Part shown: piece after piece, positions 32,801-47,800 of the stretch
Numbering within the stretch: the first letter of the stretch is position 1
Layout: each line of letters opens with the position of its first letter
Assembly (NCBI GenBank): GCA_026874595.1
Contig: CM049320.1
Coordinates: 40,484,714-40,548,713, forward strand
DNA length: 64,000 nt
Source of the DNA: Sipunculus nudus
Lineage: Eukaryota; Annelida; Sipuncula; Golfingiida; Sipunculidae
Reading direction: 5' to 3'
Made by a program: the position numbers and the translations under genes
Notes under the pieces: generated by a model
The model's input: only the letters and a program-made list of their open reading frames with translations
What the model was told of the DNA's origin: nothing
Databases searched by the model: none

Positions 32801-35800
32801 TACAACCCCTGAGGACCTGCAGCACCAGCTAATCTATAAAAAAATGAATTATTTACCAAGGAGCTATTTCACAAACACAATGGCCTTACATGGGATCACA
32901 TGGTGTTATTGCCGTATACATGGATAGTTTAAAATTTGAAAATCATCAACCAGTCATTCATTACAATACCAGCTAAACTGTTAATAAATTGTGGGTGCAT
33001 CTTCTGTTCAGGGTAAACACATATGATACTGTAAGTAAACTGTTGGCTTGCCACAGTACTTGTGGGCTCATCTTATCTTTGCCTATTTTGATTTTTTTTT
33101 TAAGTACTGTCAGTAATTCACTCTTCACTTGGCAGATGGCAGGGCTATGCAGGGTTGCAAGGGGTCAGGGAAAAGTGTGGTAAAAATCATTTTTTCAAGG
33201 TCGGAGAAAAGTCAGGAATTTTCATTAAAAAGATCAGGAAACTTGATAATTAGGTAAATCAGGGAAAAGCAAGGGAGTTTTTAATGGTTTAGCCGCTAGG
33301 GTTACTGGATGAGTACCATCTATAGGAGGGCTCTGGCATCTCTTGTCCCTGAAGCCAGCATTCAGTAATTCCATATTACGCTTTCCTTTCAGTTAAAAGA
33401 TCATTCTCAACTTGTAGTGAGAATTAAACATACCTATCAAAGGTGTCTTATTTTATCTAATCTGCTAGAAAACCATATGTCTGAAATATTTGTTGTGACT
33501 TTGAAACTTGTATGCTGAAAAGGGATCCAGGTGTAAGACAGGATTATCAGCATTTACCATAAACTTTGCCTGTTACAACACTTACACTATGTTTGTCACT
33601 GCTCTATAAACCTCACTTGATGTATCAGCACTCTGTACCCGAATATGCCACCACACACAACAATATTCATCACCACACACATAGATCAGCATATCAGTTG
33701 TCCTGATCTCGTCACTGGGTTTCACTACAGCAGAAACATATCTTCTGTTTACAAGTCCTTCTGTAAACATGACAGCTCTCAAGTCCTTTATTTGCATTCA
33801 TCTCAAAACATCTAGCCTTCTACTAGATTAAACTCAAGTAAAGTTTCAACTATCTATCTCTTGAACATCTCAAGTGACAGCTTCCATGGTTTCTGTTCTT
33901 TCAAGGCAAAAGTGATTATTGTGGACTTTGCAGTGACAATATTATGTGAACGAGATTATGATTCATGAATACCTGTATACATTATGAATGCACTGTGGTA
34001 CTGGAAACGAATACATTTTTGGTGTATAATCTTAAATGTGGTATTTGTTTTTGATGCCTTGTCTTTGTATTTATATAAAACATCACTCATTTGTATTTGT
34101 ATATTTTGATATGTCCTAGCATATTTGTATTTATATTTGGCAAACTGTATTTGACATCAACCCTGCTCGGGAGATCACATGTTTGTATTTATCTGATGAG
34201 CTGGGCACCCTCCCTGACTTATCCATCTTTGCTTACTCACCAAAATCAATAGGAAAAAATATGAACTGGTACATGTATAAATGTACAGTTACACTTGATT
34301 TACTTATCTACTCGTTTCAAATAAATCAATTTTATTGCTCCATTATGTTAGATTTCCCGATAGACAAGGACAGAGTACAGCTCTAAAACTGATCACATGC
34401 TGAAATAACTAGGTCATAGTTTAAGGCTTTAAGCTCACCAACATAATTTGTCCTATTCAATAACCATCAAATATATTATCAATATTGATTTGTTACTGTG
34501 TCCAAATTTATTGATACTTTCTGTACATATTTGAATTTTTATTCTATCAGGGTATTTATTATTTCAGCAAACATTCTTCCTGTTGTTGTAGATATGAACG
34601 CATGTGTTGGGGTGGGCCAGAGTTGTTTTTTTTTGGGGGGGGGGAGTGATAGGAATATTGAGCTGATTTTTATTTTCTGCTGATTTGTGCTTTTCCTAAG
34701 GGGACTGTCATTTTTGTGATTTGTTTAGCTGGCAGCTGATAAGGTGATAAGCATGTGATAGTAAACTAAGATAAGACATTATCTGTGGTTTCCATTTGGG
34801 AGGATGGACTGCTGCATATGCAGTAAACAGCAGATACATATTATGAGATGAAAACCTTGTACAATATTCAGAATGCATGAAAATCCAATCATATATAAAT
34901 TCAGCCCATGAAGATGTGCCATAGGCTCTGGGCAGCTGGGGGGGGGGGGTGCCAAATAGTACAGATTTATTTATCAAAGTATGACTGGCAAGCTGTTCCT
35001 TTATTCAATAAGGAAATCTTGGACTGGAGTACTCAGTAAGTATTAAGTGGATTTGAAACCAGTGTTGAAGGTCTTGAGACCGGTCTTGGCCTTGTGGCTG
35101 AGTTAAGCCTGATTCAGACTCGGTCATGCCTTTGAAGGCTATGAATCGGCCTAGGCCTTAAACTTTTCGGCCTCAGTGGCATTGGTAGAGGGAGGCTGCT
35201 ACAGTTTGACCTATTTTGTATACATTTGCTTGGAATGTAATGTCCCCTTTATTTATGCTCTAAACATATTGCAGCTTCATTTGAGAAACTTAATTGCACA
35301 ATAATGGCCTAATGAGCTACAACTTGTACCAGAATTTAGACATTGATTCATAGTTGTATGGTCTCTGACTTTGTTGGTGGAGACTTTGCCTCAGAGGGCT
35401 TTGAATCTGATTCCGGCTTGGACTTAAGAGGTCTGTGATACAGACTCAGTTGTGGCCTTAGAGGATCATGTCTCAACTACAACACTGTTGAATACTGCTT
35501 TTAGCTCTGATAATAATGTTATATTTTTCAGGCTGTTGGGATGTTCCTGGGAGAGCTGTCATGTCTTGTAGTATTCCACATCCTGCGTATCATCAGACAG
35601 AGACGCGGCCGGCCAATGGAGCTGGGGAACCAGAACTTTAACCCGTTCATCTTTCTGCCTCCAGCTCTGTGTGATATGACAGGAACATCCCTCATGTACA
35701 TAGGGCTTAATCTAACATTCGCTTCAAGTTTCCAGATGTTGAGAGGTGAGGAATCATTTGTTTTCATTATAACTACCCCAGAACTGCTGACGGGCCTGAT

Positions 35801-38800
35801 AACCCTGGCCTGTCGTTGCCCAGCATAAAAGTGACATGTCCCGGACTTTAAGCTGTCGTGGTAATTTTATATCAGAATTATAATTATGAAATGTAAAATA
35901 CTTTCCCTTCTGGCAGCAATATTATGCTTTCCATTTGAAAAAAAATATCCAGTATTCCCTAAAATTGTACATGAAAGTTGTGCTGACATCACCAATCATC
36001 TTTTAAATGTACAGGTACACTTTCGTGCACAGTGTATGGGAACATTGGATATTTAGGTAGGGGGTGACCCACTGGTCAGTGCTAATCATTCCTTCTAAGT
36101 ACAATATTTTTGTAGTCAACATTAAAAGTGGAAAAACACTGTTGAAGTCACATTCCAGTACACATTTAATAAAAATTAATTAGTTTTATGATGAATACAA
36201 CACTTTTAACCAGAATATAATTGTTAATTTTAAGTAGAATGTTTCTAATTTTCTCAAAGGATTTTTTTTGGGCTCTTGCACAGTCAAGCATAGGGAGAGA
36301 GCACAGGGACTTAGGCTATTGGAAGAGGTAATTTGGTTTTCCTTTATGTTTTCCAGGTGCTGTCATCATATTTACTGCCCTGCTTTCTGTGGCCTTCCTG
36401 GGCAGATCCATTAAAAAACACATGTGGCTCGGGATGCTCTTTGTGGTCATCGGTCTCATCCTAGTGGGCATAGCAGACATTATATTTGGCCAAAATGACC
36501 ACTCAGATATGAATGCTATCATTTCAGGTAAGTTTCTAAAAAAATACAACTGTGACAAGAAATTTCTGTTTATATCTGTTACTTCTTGTGTATTTTCTCA
36601 GGTACACGTGCAGTTTACATACACATCTAAAAGTGCAGAGCAGTTAAGAAATATACAGTTATTTAAGAAATAATGTATAATAAATATAGAACACAAATCA
36701 GATGAGGTTTAGGGCTGTGAGGAGCACTTGAGTCTAAGAAATACTTGTTACTTGAGTGCCAATTTCGGACTATAGTTCTTGTGTGTAGGGATGTGTAAAT
36801 CTAAATGTTGCTGCATACTTGCAGGCATTACTGTAGGGCTTTAATCCTGTACAAGTCAATTTAACAGAGGTCTGTCATGACACTTTGTTTCTTATGATAA
36901 ACAGACACCTATTACAGTAAAACCTGGAAATTACAACCACCAGTTGGACCACAAACAAGTGGTCGTTATTTTGAGGGTGTTGCTGAACAGACTTGGCAAT
37001 TAGGCGAGTATTTACTGTACATAATAAATACCAGTATCAGCTTGTTAGGAGTTGAGTTTATATTTATATCTGTTTCTCCTAATGTGATAATTAAAGCTGT
37101 CACCAGGTCAAATTTCTTGTTATTTTGTATTGGTAAATAAATGTCCATTTATACTTTTACTGCTGTGGCAATGAGAAATCAAGTATGGGTCAGGTAATGG
37201 CTATTTAGTACTCAAGTCCAAAATCTGGTATTCATTTCAGCCCTAGTGAGGTTATACTGTAATCTTATGTCTGTCCTTATATTCTTATTTTATTAAACTG
37301 TTCTATAGTTCTGAGTTTAAAGAACAGTGATAACCATAGTTTTCATGTTCTACGGCAGTGAAATCTCACCTGATGACCACTTGGCTATGATGACCACCCC
37401 TGCTATGACAACCACCCCAGTTATGATGACCAACCCCATAAAAAACACCACCTTTTTGGTGCCAGACTAATGAAAATCATCATAAAAACCTGCTAACATG
37501 ACTACTGCGATATCAGTCACTGTGATTGTGTTAGTGTACATGTTTTCATATCACTGTACATGTAGGTCACAAACATAATTAAAGTTCTGTTCAGATTTGG
37601 GTTGTGGATTATATTGTACTGATGTAATGACTGTCACTATACTGAATGGATTGATGGTATTTAAGTCTGTTAGAAAGATCCTAGCTGGTGAGATCACAGT
37701 GATACTGAATGGATTGATAATATTAAAGTCTGTTAGAAATCCTAGCCGTTGTGATCACATGGATACTGAATGGATTGATAATATTAAGTCTGTTTCAAAG
37801 ATACTTGCTGGTGTGATCACATGGATACTGAATGGATTGATAATATTAAAGTCTGTTTGAAAGATACTTGCTGGTGTGATCGCACGGATACTTAATGGAT
37901 TGATAATATTCAAGTCTGTTTGAAAGATCCTAGCTGGTGTGATCGCATGGATACTTAATGGATTGATAATATTAAAGTCTGTTTGAAAGATACTTTCTGG
38001 TGTGATCGCATGGATACTTAATGGATTGATAATATTAAAGTCTGTTTGAAAGATACTTTCTGGTGTGATCGCATGGATACTTAATGGATTGATAATATTA
38101 AAGTCTGTTTGAAAGATACTTGCTGGTGTGATTGCATGGATACTTAATGGATTGATAATATTAAAGTCTGTTTGAAAGATACTTGCTGGTGTGATTGCAT
38201 GGATACTTAATGGATTGATAATATTAAAGTCTGTTTGAAAGATACTTGCTGGTGTGATTGCATGGATACTTAATGGATTGATAATATTAAAGTCTGTTTG
38301 AAAGATACTTGCTGGTGTGATTGCATGGATACTTAATGGATTGATAATATTAAAGTCTGTTTGAAAGATACTTGCTGGTGTGATTGCATGGATACTTAAT
38401 GGATTGATAATATTAAAGTCTGTTAGAAAGATACTTGGTGGTGTGATCACATGGATACTGAATGGATTGATAATAGTCTGTTAATTAAAGTCTGTTTGAA
38501 AGATCCTAGCTGGTGTGATTTGCTGACTTGGATATGTACTCATAATCAAGAGTCCTGAATTTGGATCTGTTTGTAAAGTTACAAAGGACAAAATACAATC
38601 CATAGTAATGTACAGAGCTTGGACAATGAATCTGGTGTGAAGAAACCTACAACATGAATAATCTTTATTTCCTCCTGTAACTGGAGATTAAAATCAGAAT
38701 CATATACACGATAGCATAGAACGACTCTGCATGCTTTTAAAAAAAGGAAGTACAAACATTGACTGGACAGAATATTTGTTGTGTGCATTGTAAGCTTTTG

Positions 38801-41800
38801 AATAATACACATCAGCAGAATATATTATTTATGTACACATGATTATAGTACCGCAAAGTAGGAGACAGCATGTAAGATTAAGTACATAGCTCTATTTTCA
38901 CATTTATTGAATGGTAATCATCAGTAGTGTATCAATGATCAGCTGATTAACATAAAAGATTCAGATATAGACCTTGCAGAGCAATAATTGATTAACCTAG
39001 GCTTTGAGATGAACTGAGGTATGCTTTCATATAAATTATGTGAGCAAACTTCAGAAAATTCTGTGTTTGCTAATAAACTCTTACCTACATTTACTAAATA
39101 CACATTTAGCCTACATAACTATTATATATACTAGCTAATATACTGTACAATATATATGTTCAGAAGATTGCAAGGTCTATGCTCTGTATGCTGACATGTT
39201 GTGGGTGATTGATCATGATGATTGAAGTAACTCCGGACAATAGTTATCATCATATTCTTTACACTCCATACACAGTGGTTATACACTGCACATGGCAAAG
39301 AATCAGAGGTTGCCCCTGTGTAATCAAACCAATGAGAGAGTGTCACATGTTTAAAATTTGGACCTGGATGCACAATGTAGTAATACCTGACTGTCATTGG
39401 TCTGAATACAGTTCTTGGCTCTGTGCCAAACATGGTGGTGAGACCCAGCAAACCTGGTTATGCTAAGCAGTGGTTAAAAAAGAATGGAGACCTGGGATGA
39501 CTTCAGTGTATAACTGCTGTGTGAGGAACATAATTATTAGACTTTAAGATGGATTTGCACAGCAGCACCACACTTTGCAAAATATACTTAGAAAAAAAAA
39601 TAATATATCAGATTCTGCAGGATCCTTTATATTTGTTTTCTTCCCATCAGGTGATCTCATCATCATCATGGCTCAAGTAATTGTAGCAATACAGATGGTT
39701 TACGAGGAAAAATTTGTCAACAAACACAACATTCCCGCTCTACAAGCTGTCGGATGGGAGGGTAAATACAAAGTTTTTGTTCTTATGTGATTATATTGTT
39801 CTGTAATAAACATTCTTCAGTCTCAGTATTTGAAAATTTAGAAAAAAGTTATTTCTTAGAATTTGGAATTTTATCTTTGATATGTAAGATAATAAAATTG
39901 CATGAACAGTCAGTTATCCAGTCTGCTGTCTGTATATTGTAAAATCATTGTAAAATCATAATTTTAACAAATTGAATTTTTAGTTCACCTGACTATAAGT
40001 CAACTGAGCTATAGCAATAGTCCTTTGTCTGTCTGCTGACTGTCTGTCCATCTGTTAAACTTGCACGTTTTGAAACTGTTGGAGGAAAGAATTAGAAATT
40101 TGGCATATGGTAAGATGTCCCAAGATCTCTTACCATACCGAAAATTGGGTCACTAGGACTTAATTCCTTCGAGATATTTAGGAAAAACTTCAATTTCCCT
40201 TTAAAAACCCATTGTTACACTTCAAGACTGCCTAATATCAAAACAACTGCTCTGTTTTTTAGCTCAGCTGACTATAAGTCATCTGAGCTATAGTCATGGT
40301 CCATTGTCCGTTGTTCGTCTGTCCGTCCGTAGATGTGGCACGTTTTGAAACCGTAAGACCTAGTATTCCAAAATTTGGCATTATGTTAGATGTCCCCAAG
40401 ATCTCCTACCAAGCCGAAAACTGGGTCTTTGCGACTTTGTTCCTTTGAGAAATTAAGGAAAAACCTCAATTTTTTTATTAAAAACCTATTTTTACACTTC
40501 AGGACCACCTAATATCAAAACCACTCATCTGTTTTTCCTCATATTTACCATAAATATTCCTCTATATAGTTCCTATGTACATGCCAGAAATAAGGTCTGT
40601 ATTATATAATTTAAGAAAATTATGGGCTCAAACATAATGCATATTGTAAAAAATCAGGAAATATATTTGATCGCTTAACACAAAACATGTTAAAGCTAAG
40701 GACTTTTTTCCAGTAATATAACTTTAATTAATCAAAATTAAATTGTATACCCAAAATTAGATCAAAATCTTTCAAATTTTAAAAAATATAAGCAAAAATA
40801 AAAAAATTGGTACCTTAAGGATTTCATCTGTTAAAATAAAAACTGCAAAATTAAGCTAGTTATTGAATTTTTTTTTGGAGGCTCTTGTTGTATTCCCTTA
40901 CATTGTCAAGCAGTCCACTTTGGTCACTGTAGGTCATTCAGTGCAGCTCTCTATGCTCCCCAGGCTGTTGGTATAATGCTATGCAATCCCATCACTAGGG
41001 CAAGCCCTCTCTCCACTGAGTTGAGTTTGATCAGCAATTGTGAATGTAGGCAGATGCATCTGAAAGAATGTGCACACTGTGGGCATACTGTGAGTCGTGG
41101 ATGCATCCGGTGAGTGTGTCTTCAGTTAGTGATCCTCCGCGCCCCTTGCATCCACAGTGTTAGAAAGGTTTATGGGGAATCAACACATGTATGCTGTATA
41201 TAAGGTTGGTAGGGACATGGAGGATTCCCCTTGATCAGGCTGTCTGCAGTTAATACCATACCACAGGGAGCCTTTTCTCTCCCCCCCCCCCCCCCCACGC
41301 CCCATCCCATTCTGTTGACAGACCTGTACTATGAACTAGATGAATCTTAAAATTAACATTTTTTCAGCAACGAGCAGTAACAACAGAGACCACTCCCCCC
41401 ACCCACCCCTTCAATACACAGGCCTAATAAATAAGATGAATCTTATAATTTTAATGTTAAATAAATTCTTTTTGATGAGACTTAAAAAACAAAATTTAAG
41501 AAAAAAATTTCAGGAATTTTATCCTGATATTCAAATGTGATCAAATATTAGGATCTAATGTAAGTGCTAACTGACAAGATTTAAGAAGATATAAATACTT
41601 TGTAGCATTTCATTCATATCTCTTAAATTTGGTTGGGCCTAGGTGTGAATAACACTGTTAACTTAGTATTAAAATTAGGAATATTGGTCAAACTTTGTGG
41701 GATTAATTTTTCACTCATATGGCCATATATTTAACTTTTGAAAACTTAATTACCTTCACACATTATTTGTTTATGAAATGTTACTTTTATATAACACTTA

Positions 41801-44800
41801 CCGTAGGCCTATTTGTTCCATTGGTGCATCACTAAATGGTTTAGCTCATGTCCATTATTCTATAATTTACAGTTTCATTTTAGCAGGGCCATTTTCTCAT
41901 AGCTTTTCTAATGATAATATACATGAAAAACCAAAAGAAATAAAAATATTTTGCAGTTACTAATATTTTCCAAAATTCAGCTGAGCGATGTGACCCATGG
42001 GTCCTTTGTTTATCATATTTAATATACATATTCCTCTATATATATAAATTCTATGGACATACCAGAAACTAGGTCAGTATTGTGTTATTTTTTTAAGTTA
42101 TAGGCCCCAACATAAAGCACATCAGGAAATATATTTACTCACTTAACATGAGAATTGTTGAAGCTAGAGACTTTTTTCAGGTATATAACTTAATTTAAAC
42201 AAGATTCAATTGTATACCCAAAATTAGATCTGAATTTTGCCAATTTTTAGCTCAGCTGACTATAAGTTGACTGGTTTGTCCAACTAGGCTGAAATTTTGC
42301 ATGATCTAGTTTTGGATAGCATTATATCATACAAAAAACTGGTGGCACCACCTGCAACCATTTTTGCACAGTGTCCATCTGTTCATCTGCTTGGGTTAAA
42401 ATCACTCATATCTCTGCAGTGGTTGGACTTATCCACCTGAAATTGTGCATATGTATACATCCATTGGTGGCTTTCTTGATTTTATGTCAGGTGGCACTAC
42501 CTACATTCATGTTCATGCTGAAGACATCCATGCTAATATCTCAGGACTATTTGATGTATCCTCCTGAATTTTGCATGTATATAGTTCTCACACAGCTCTT
42601 TTTCATACCAAAAAAATAGTGGTGCCACCTACTGCCATTTATGCACAGCATCCTGTTTGTCTGCTGTCGGATAGTGATCTCGCCAGTGATTAATCTTACC
42701 TGCCTTAAATTTTGCATGTGTATACATATAGGATAGCTCTCCAGATTTTATGGCAGGTGGCACCACCTACATTTATGTACACGCTGCAGACATCCATGCT
42801 AATATCTCAGGACTGGTTTGACGCATCGGCCTGAAATTGCATGAGTATAGATCTTACATAGCTCTACAGGTAATTCAAATTTGGTGGCCCAGCTTACAAC
42901 TAGTTTTGCATGGTGTCCATCTGTTCATCTGCCTAGGCTAAAAATCAATTATATTTCAGAATTGGTTTGACTTATCCACCTGAAATTTTGCATTTGTATA
43001 CATCTTTAATAGCTTTCTCTTTCAAACATCAGGTGGCGCTGCCTACAATCATGTTTATGTTGCAGACAACCATGATGAGATGCAACATATCTCACTCTAT
43101 TTCCCCTTGCCACTCAATCCATGCCTCACTTTACATGTCCCACTCTGATTTTAGTGGATACACTTAGTCGCTTGTCAACTACCCATATTCTAGTTACATC
43201 TATGTACCATGGTTCTCATGTATCTTCTGTCAAGCATAAAATCAAAAAAAAAAAGATAAACATGGCTGACTTGTTTGTTGCAGGTTTCTTCGGGTTCTTC
43301 ATTTTGGGTCTGCTGCTCATTCCGTTTTACTTTATCCAAGTCGGTTCATTATTGTCTGGAAACCGACCACAAGACAGACTGGAAGATGTTATTGATGCTG
43401 TCACACAGATGCGGAATAATCCCATCATCATTGTGGCTGTTATAGGTAAGCTCTGGTCATCCTTTTGTTCCTCTGTAACTGTAGGGTCTTCATGGTGACA
43501 TCAAGGTCTTTCTTGTAAATTACTATCATTATTAGTTGGGTTGTATTTGTTCATCAATACCACTCTCTCACTCAGTGTGGTCTCAAAAGTTTAAAGGTAC
43601 ATAAACATTTGCAATAAATGTGTATTATCTCTCGCTATTGGTTCATATGGGCTGAATACATGTGTCCCAGCCAAACCACTCTGGCACATAGACTTACTAT
43701 ATCCAGTTCATCTGTTTTATATTGACACAAATGTATTATGTATAACTGGGTCAGGTCATGGTAAATGGAAGCCTCAGATATGGCCGGGGAAATGTAGTTA
43801 GTAATATTTTATAATGTTGTGTTTATTTTTATCATCAGTTGTGTTTATCAGTTTGTTTATATATCAAAATGGAACTTACTTGACTATGGTTTGTTATGAT
43901 TAGCTGACAGAAGATTCTGGAGGTTTAGATGCTTTTGGGAGGCTTAACTGGTGATTTCCCTGTAGATAGTTTGAGAACACTCGTTATGAGAACTTTCATT
44001 GTTGTCCTGATATAAAAGCCAGCTCCAAAGCCGCTTGGTGAAATCAGTCTAGAAGTCTCTGAAGCCAGACTTGTTGTGAGATGTAGATTCACACCAGACA
44101 GGGTGTTATTTCAAGTACCGCGTTAGGACAACTATTGGTCCTAGGTGATAGTGTTTATTTAGCTGAGGAGGGCATTAGAAGTTTTGTGGACTTTGTATTT
44201 GACAAGTTAGAGCCAGTTAGAAATGAGGAAAGACAAAGAACTGGGTCCAGAAATGTATGCAGATATCATAAGAGAGTAAATAGGAAACACTGTTCTTCAT
44301 GAATATTTAATATATCTGGTGTGTGAACATTCATCGACATAATTAATCAGAGCTTTCTTTTAGGGAATATCATAGACACAATTAAGCTGGGCTTTCTGTC
44401 AGTAAATTTCATGTACATAATTAATCTTGGATTTCTTTCAGGTAATATTGTCAGCATAGCATTCTTTAATTTTGCTGGGATCAGCGTGACAAAGGAGCTG
44501 AGTGCTACAACAAGGATGGTACTGGACAGCCTCCGGACCCTTGTCATCTGGGCCTTCGCACTGAGTGTCCGCTGGCAGATCTTTAAGTAAGTCAGATTTG
44601 ATATCAACTCTTGCAATGACATTATATCTTGTGGCATTGAATGTTTCTCTCTTTGACTCTTTCTTTCACTGCCTTTATATTAATTAACGCACACATTTAT
44701 TTTAAGGGTTAAAGAATTCCTGGTCCAGGCAGCTGGTTTTGTGGTGTTGATAGTTGGTATGTCTGTGTACAATGACTTGATCTGCGGTCCTGCACTCCGT

Positions 44801-47800
44801 CGCCGTGGCTACTGCTTACACGTAGATGACGATGATGAAGATGACTTCAGGCCACTACTCAATGAAAATCCAGGTAAGACATCAGTCTTTACTCCTTGAA
44901 TAAGAAAAAAAAGTAACATATAAATTTGTTATATATCTGCATCTTTAAAATAGGGTGCTTTTGGTGAGGTCTTTGGTTGGTTGTGAACAGGAGCTGGTTA
45001 CTGGATTGCACTTAAACCGTACTTGGTCACACACAAAATGTCATCTCTGGAATGACAACATCTGTGTCAACATTTTCAACGATTCCTAGAAAAAATATAT
45101 GAGTGTTTTTAGATTTAAAGAGTTGTTAAAACAATTTTAAAACCTACCATGAAAAAGATGGCTCATCTTTAATCCATGTCAACTTCTTGTGGTTTTGTTT
45201 TTTAAGGCAAATTATTCTTTAAGTGATTGCTTTTCTACTTGTTTGCATTCACTGCCCAGTTCCCCTTACGCTTGATTCAGGGCCAGCACTAAACATGTAG
45301 AGTTTTTAGCTCAGCTGACTTTCAGTCATGCTGGGCTATAGCGATGGGTCTTTGTCCGGCGTCCTTCCGTCTGTCCGTCCGGCCGTCCAGCCCTTAGCAG
45401 GGCACAAATCGTAACCATAGGGGCTAGGGCCATGAACCCTATGCAGTCTTAGAGGTTCTAAAAAGATCTCCTTGCAAACCTGAAATTAGGTCACTGCGAC
45501 CTATATTCTCGAAGTTATGGGGTGTGTTTGCACCCCCCAGAAATAATTCTTTTAGCCAAAATTTTCATCCCAAACCTTCCATCTTTCACATACAGCTCAC
45601 CTACCAACAGGGGAAGAACCATAATTATTTTGAGGTCACAAGGTCAAAGGTCAAGGTCACAGAACCAACTTCTTTGAAAAGCCTCAGGATGCATTTTAAG
45701 CCAAACCTTTCATCCCAATTCTTTGATCTTTCACATATAGCTCACCTACTAAGTGGGAGAAGAATCCTATAGATGTTGAGGTCACAAGGTCAAAGGTCAG
45801 GGTGACAGGATCCACTTTTTTGAAAAGGTTGTGGACACATTTCAAGCTAGACCTTTCATTCCAAACCTTTCAGCACTGCTATCGCTTCTCTGCCAACAGG
45901 GGAAAAGACCTGTTGATTTTGAGGTCAAAGGTCAAGTTCACAGCACCCTCTTCTTGCGTGGAGTCATTTTCAGCAAACTTTTCAATCTATACTTTCCATC
46001 TGTCATATATGGCTTACCTACCAATAGGAGAAGAAGCCTATTGATGTTGAGTTCAAAAGGTCAAAGGTCAAGGTCACAATATTGTTCTAAATGCTTGTGA
46101 ACATATTTCAAGTGAAACTGTTCAACCCAAACCTTCAGTCTTTCACATATGCCACATCTATGCATCACTGAATTTGATTCAAACTTCATATTTATGGGTC
46201 TTTTTGCATGAAGAAATAACTAATTGATTTTGAGGTCAGCTGGTCAGGAGGTTAAAGGTTGCAGGTCTAAGTTATTCACTCATTGGTTGCCAAGTAATTA
46301 CACCCAGCCAGATGTAAGTGGTAAGTAGTTACCCATCATTTAGAAAGAATCCAGTTGATATGTGGGCAAAAGGCCAAGGTCATAGGTCAGGGATGTTCAC
46401 AATAACTTATTTTGTAGACCATCTCTATTTTTCTTGTTTTCTTGTATATATAACCATATGGCACTCACAACTGGTACATCTCACTATGTGCCCATAATTG
46501 TCAGTGACACTTGTGATATATGACTCCCTTTTGTATCAGCTCATGGAGTGATAAGGATATATCATTAGTGCATAACAAAAACACTGTTGCTGGAATGCTT
46601 TGGCCAGGCATTAAGACTATGAGAGTTAAGTGTTAAGTTTAGCTACTGATATATAAAATGATGGGAACATTTTGCAGTTTATATCATAGAATCATAGCAA
46701 TAAACTTAGTTTTCTAGATATCTGAATATTATTATACAAATCATCAGATATACAAGCAAGTGTTTGTTCTGATAATATGTGGGTCTGTACCTGGATTTAG
46801 GATGGCTTTATTTGATTACAAGGCTCTTAGTGATGCTTTCTGCATTTCTTTTCTTTTAGGTTTTGCAGTTTACCTACCCTGCTGACCCCATTGAATAGCA
46901 AGCTGATAATTAAAACAAATTAGACTTGCACTTTTTACATTTGCATGTTCATAAATCTGATATGAGAGCTCTCCAACCTGATCATGCCTTTTGAATTGTT
47001 TTGGACATTCATAACTGTTACATTCTTTGAAGCAATTGCTACAAGTTTAGTGTCTTATTGGAGGATGTGTGACTTGTCAGAAAACCATTATGTCTGCCAG
47101 GTAGCCATTTTAGAAATCCTTTTGCCAGGACAGTTTCTGTGATTTTTTATGATGTTTGGTCCCTTTTAGAGGATGTTTGTTTTTAGCTCAGCTGACTGAA
47201 AGTCATCTGAGCTATAGCGATCACTCTTTGTCCGTCGTCTGTCTGTCTGTCTGTCCGTCTGTCTGTCTGTCTGTCCGTCTGTCTGTCCGTTAACCAGGCA
47301 CAAATCGTAACCGCTAGAACTGGAATCTTCTTACTTGACATCCTGGGAGGTCCATGAAAAATCTCCTTGGAAACCAGAAATTAGGTCTCTGTTACCCATA
47401 TCCTTTGAGCTATGGGGCCCCAAAGTACCCCCCAGAAAAGTCCAAAATTTCATACAAAAACTTCAATATCTCATTAACAACTTGACTAATGGTCATGATT
47501 TTTGGCATACATATTGATCATGAGAGGTTCCATCAGTTCCTGAAGACTGGTGGCGCCACCTGTATTTTTGATTTTTTACGAATTTTTTTCTCTATTTTTG
47601 AGACCTTTAAAAATGTGAACATCTGTTAACAAGGCACAAATCGTAATGACTGGACTTAGAATCTTCATTCTCGACACACTGAGAGACCTATGAAAAGTCT
47701 CCATGGAAACCAGAAATTAGGTCTCTGTTACCCATATCCTTCCAGATATGGGGCCCCAAACTACCCCCCAGAAAAGAAAAAATTTCAAACAAAAACTTCA

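Noticed and set aside
37755-38450. 231-codon minus-strand repeat protein
   Set aside because: It is produced by a 63-bp satellite inside an SLC35F6 intron; there are no flanking exons or promoter, and the period alone explains the frame.
37640-38530. CRISPR-like array
   Set aside because: The units are contiguous, with no unique spacers, and the context is a eukaryotic intron. The same applies to the 31-bp repeat at 58.8 kb.
45600-46100. Cluster of AGGTCAAGGTCA as nuclear-receptor sites
   Set aside because: The phrase belongs to a ~130-bp repeat unit present in all copies, so clustering reflects repeat structure.
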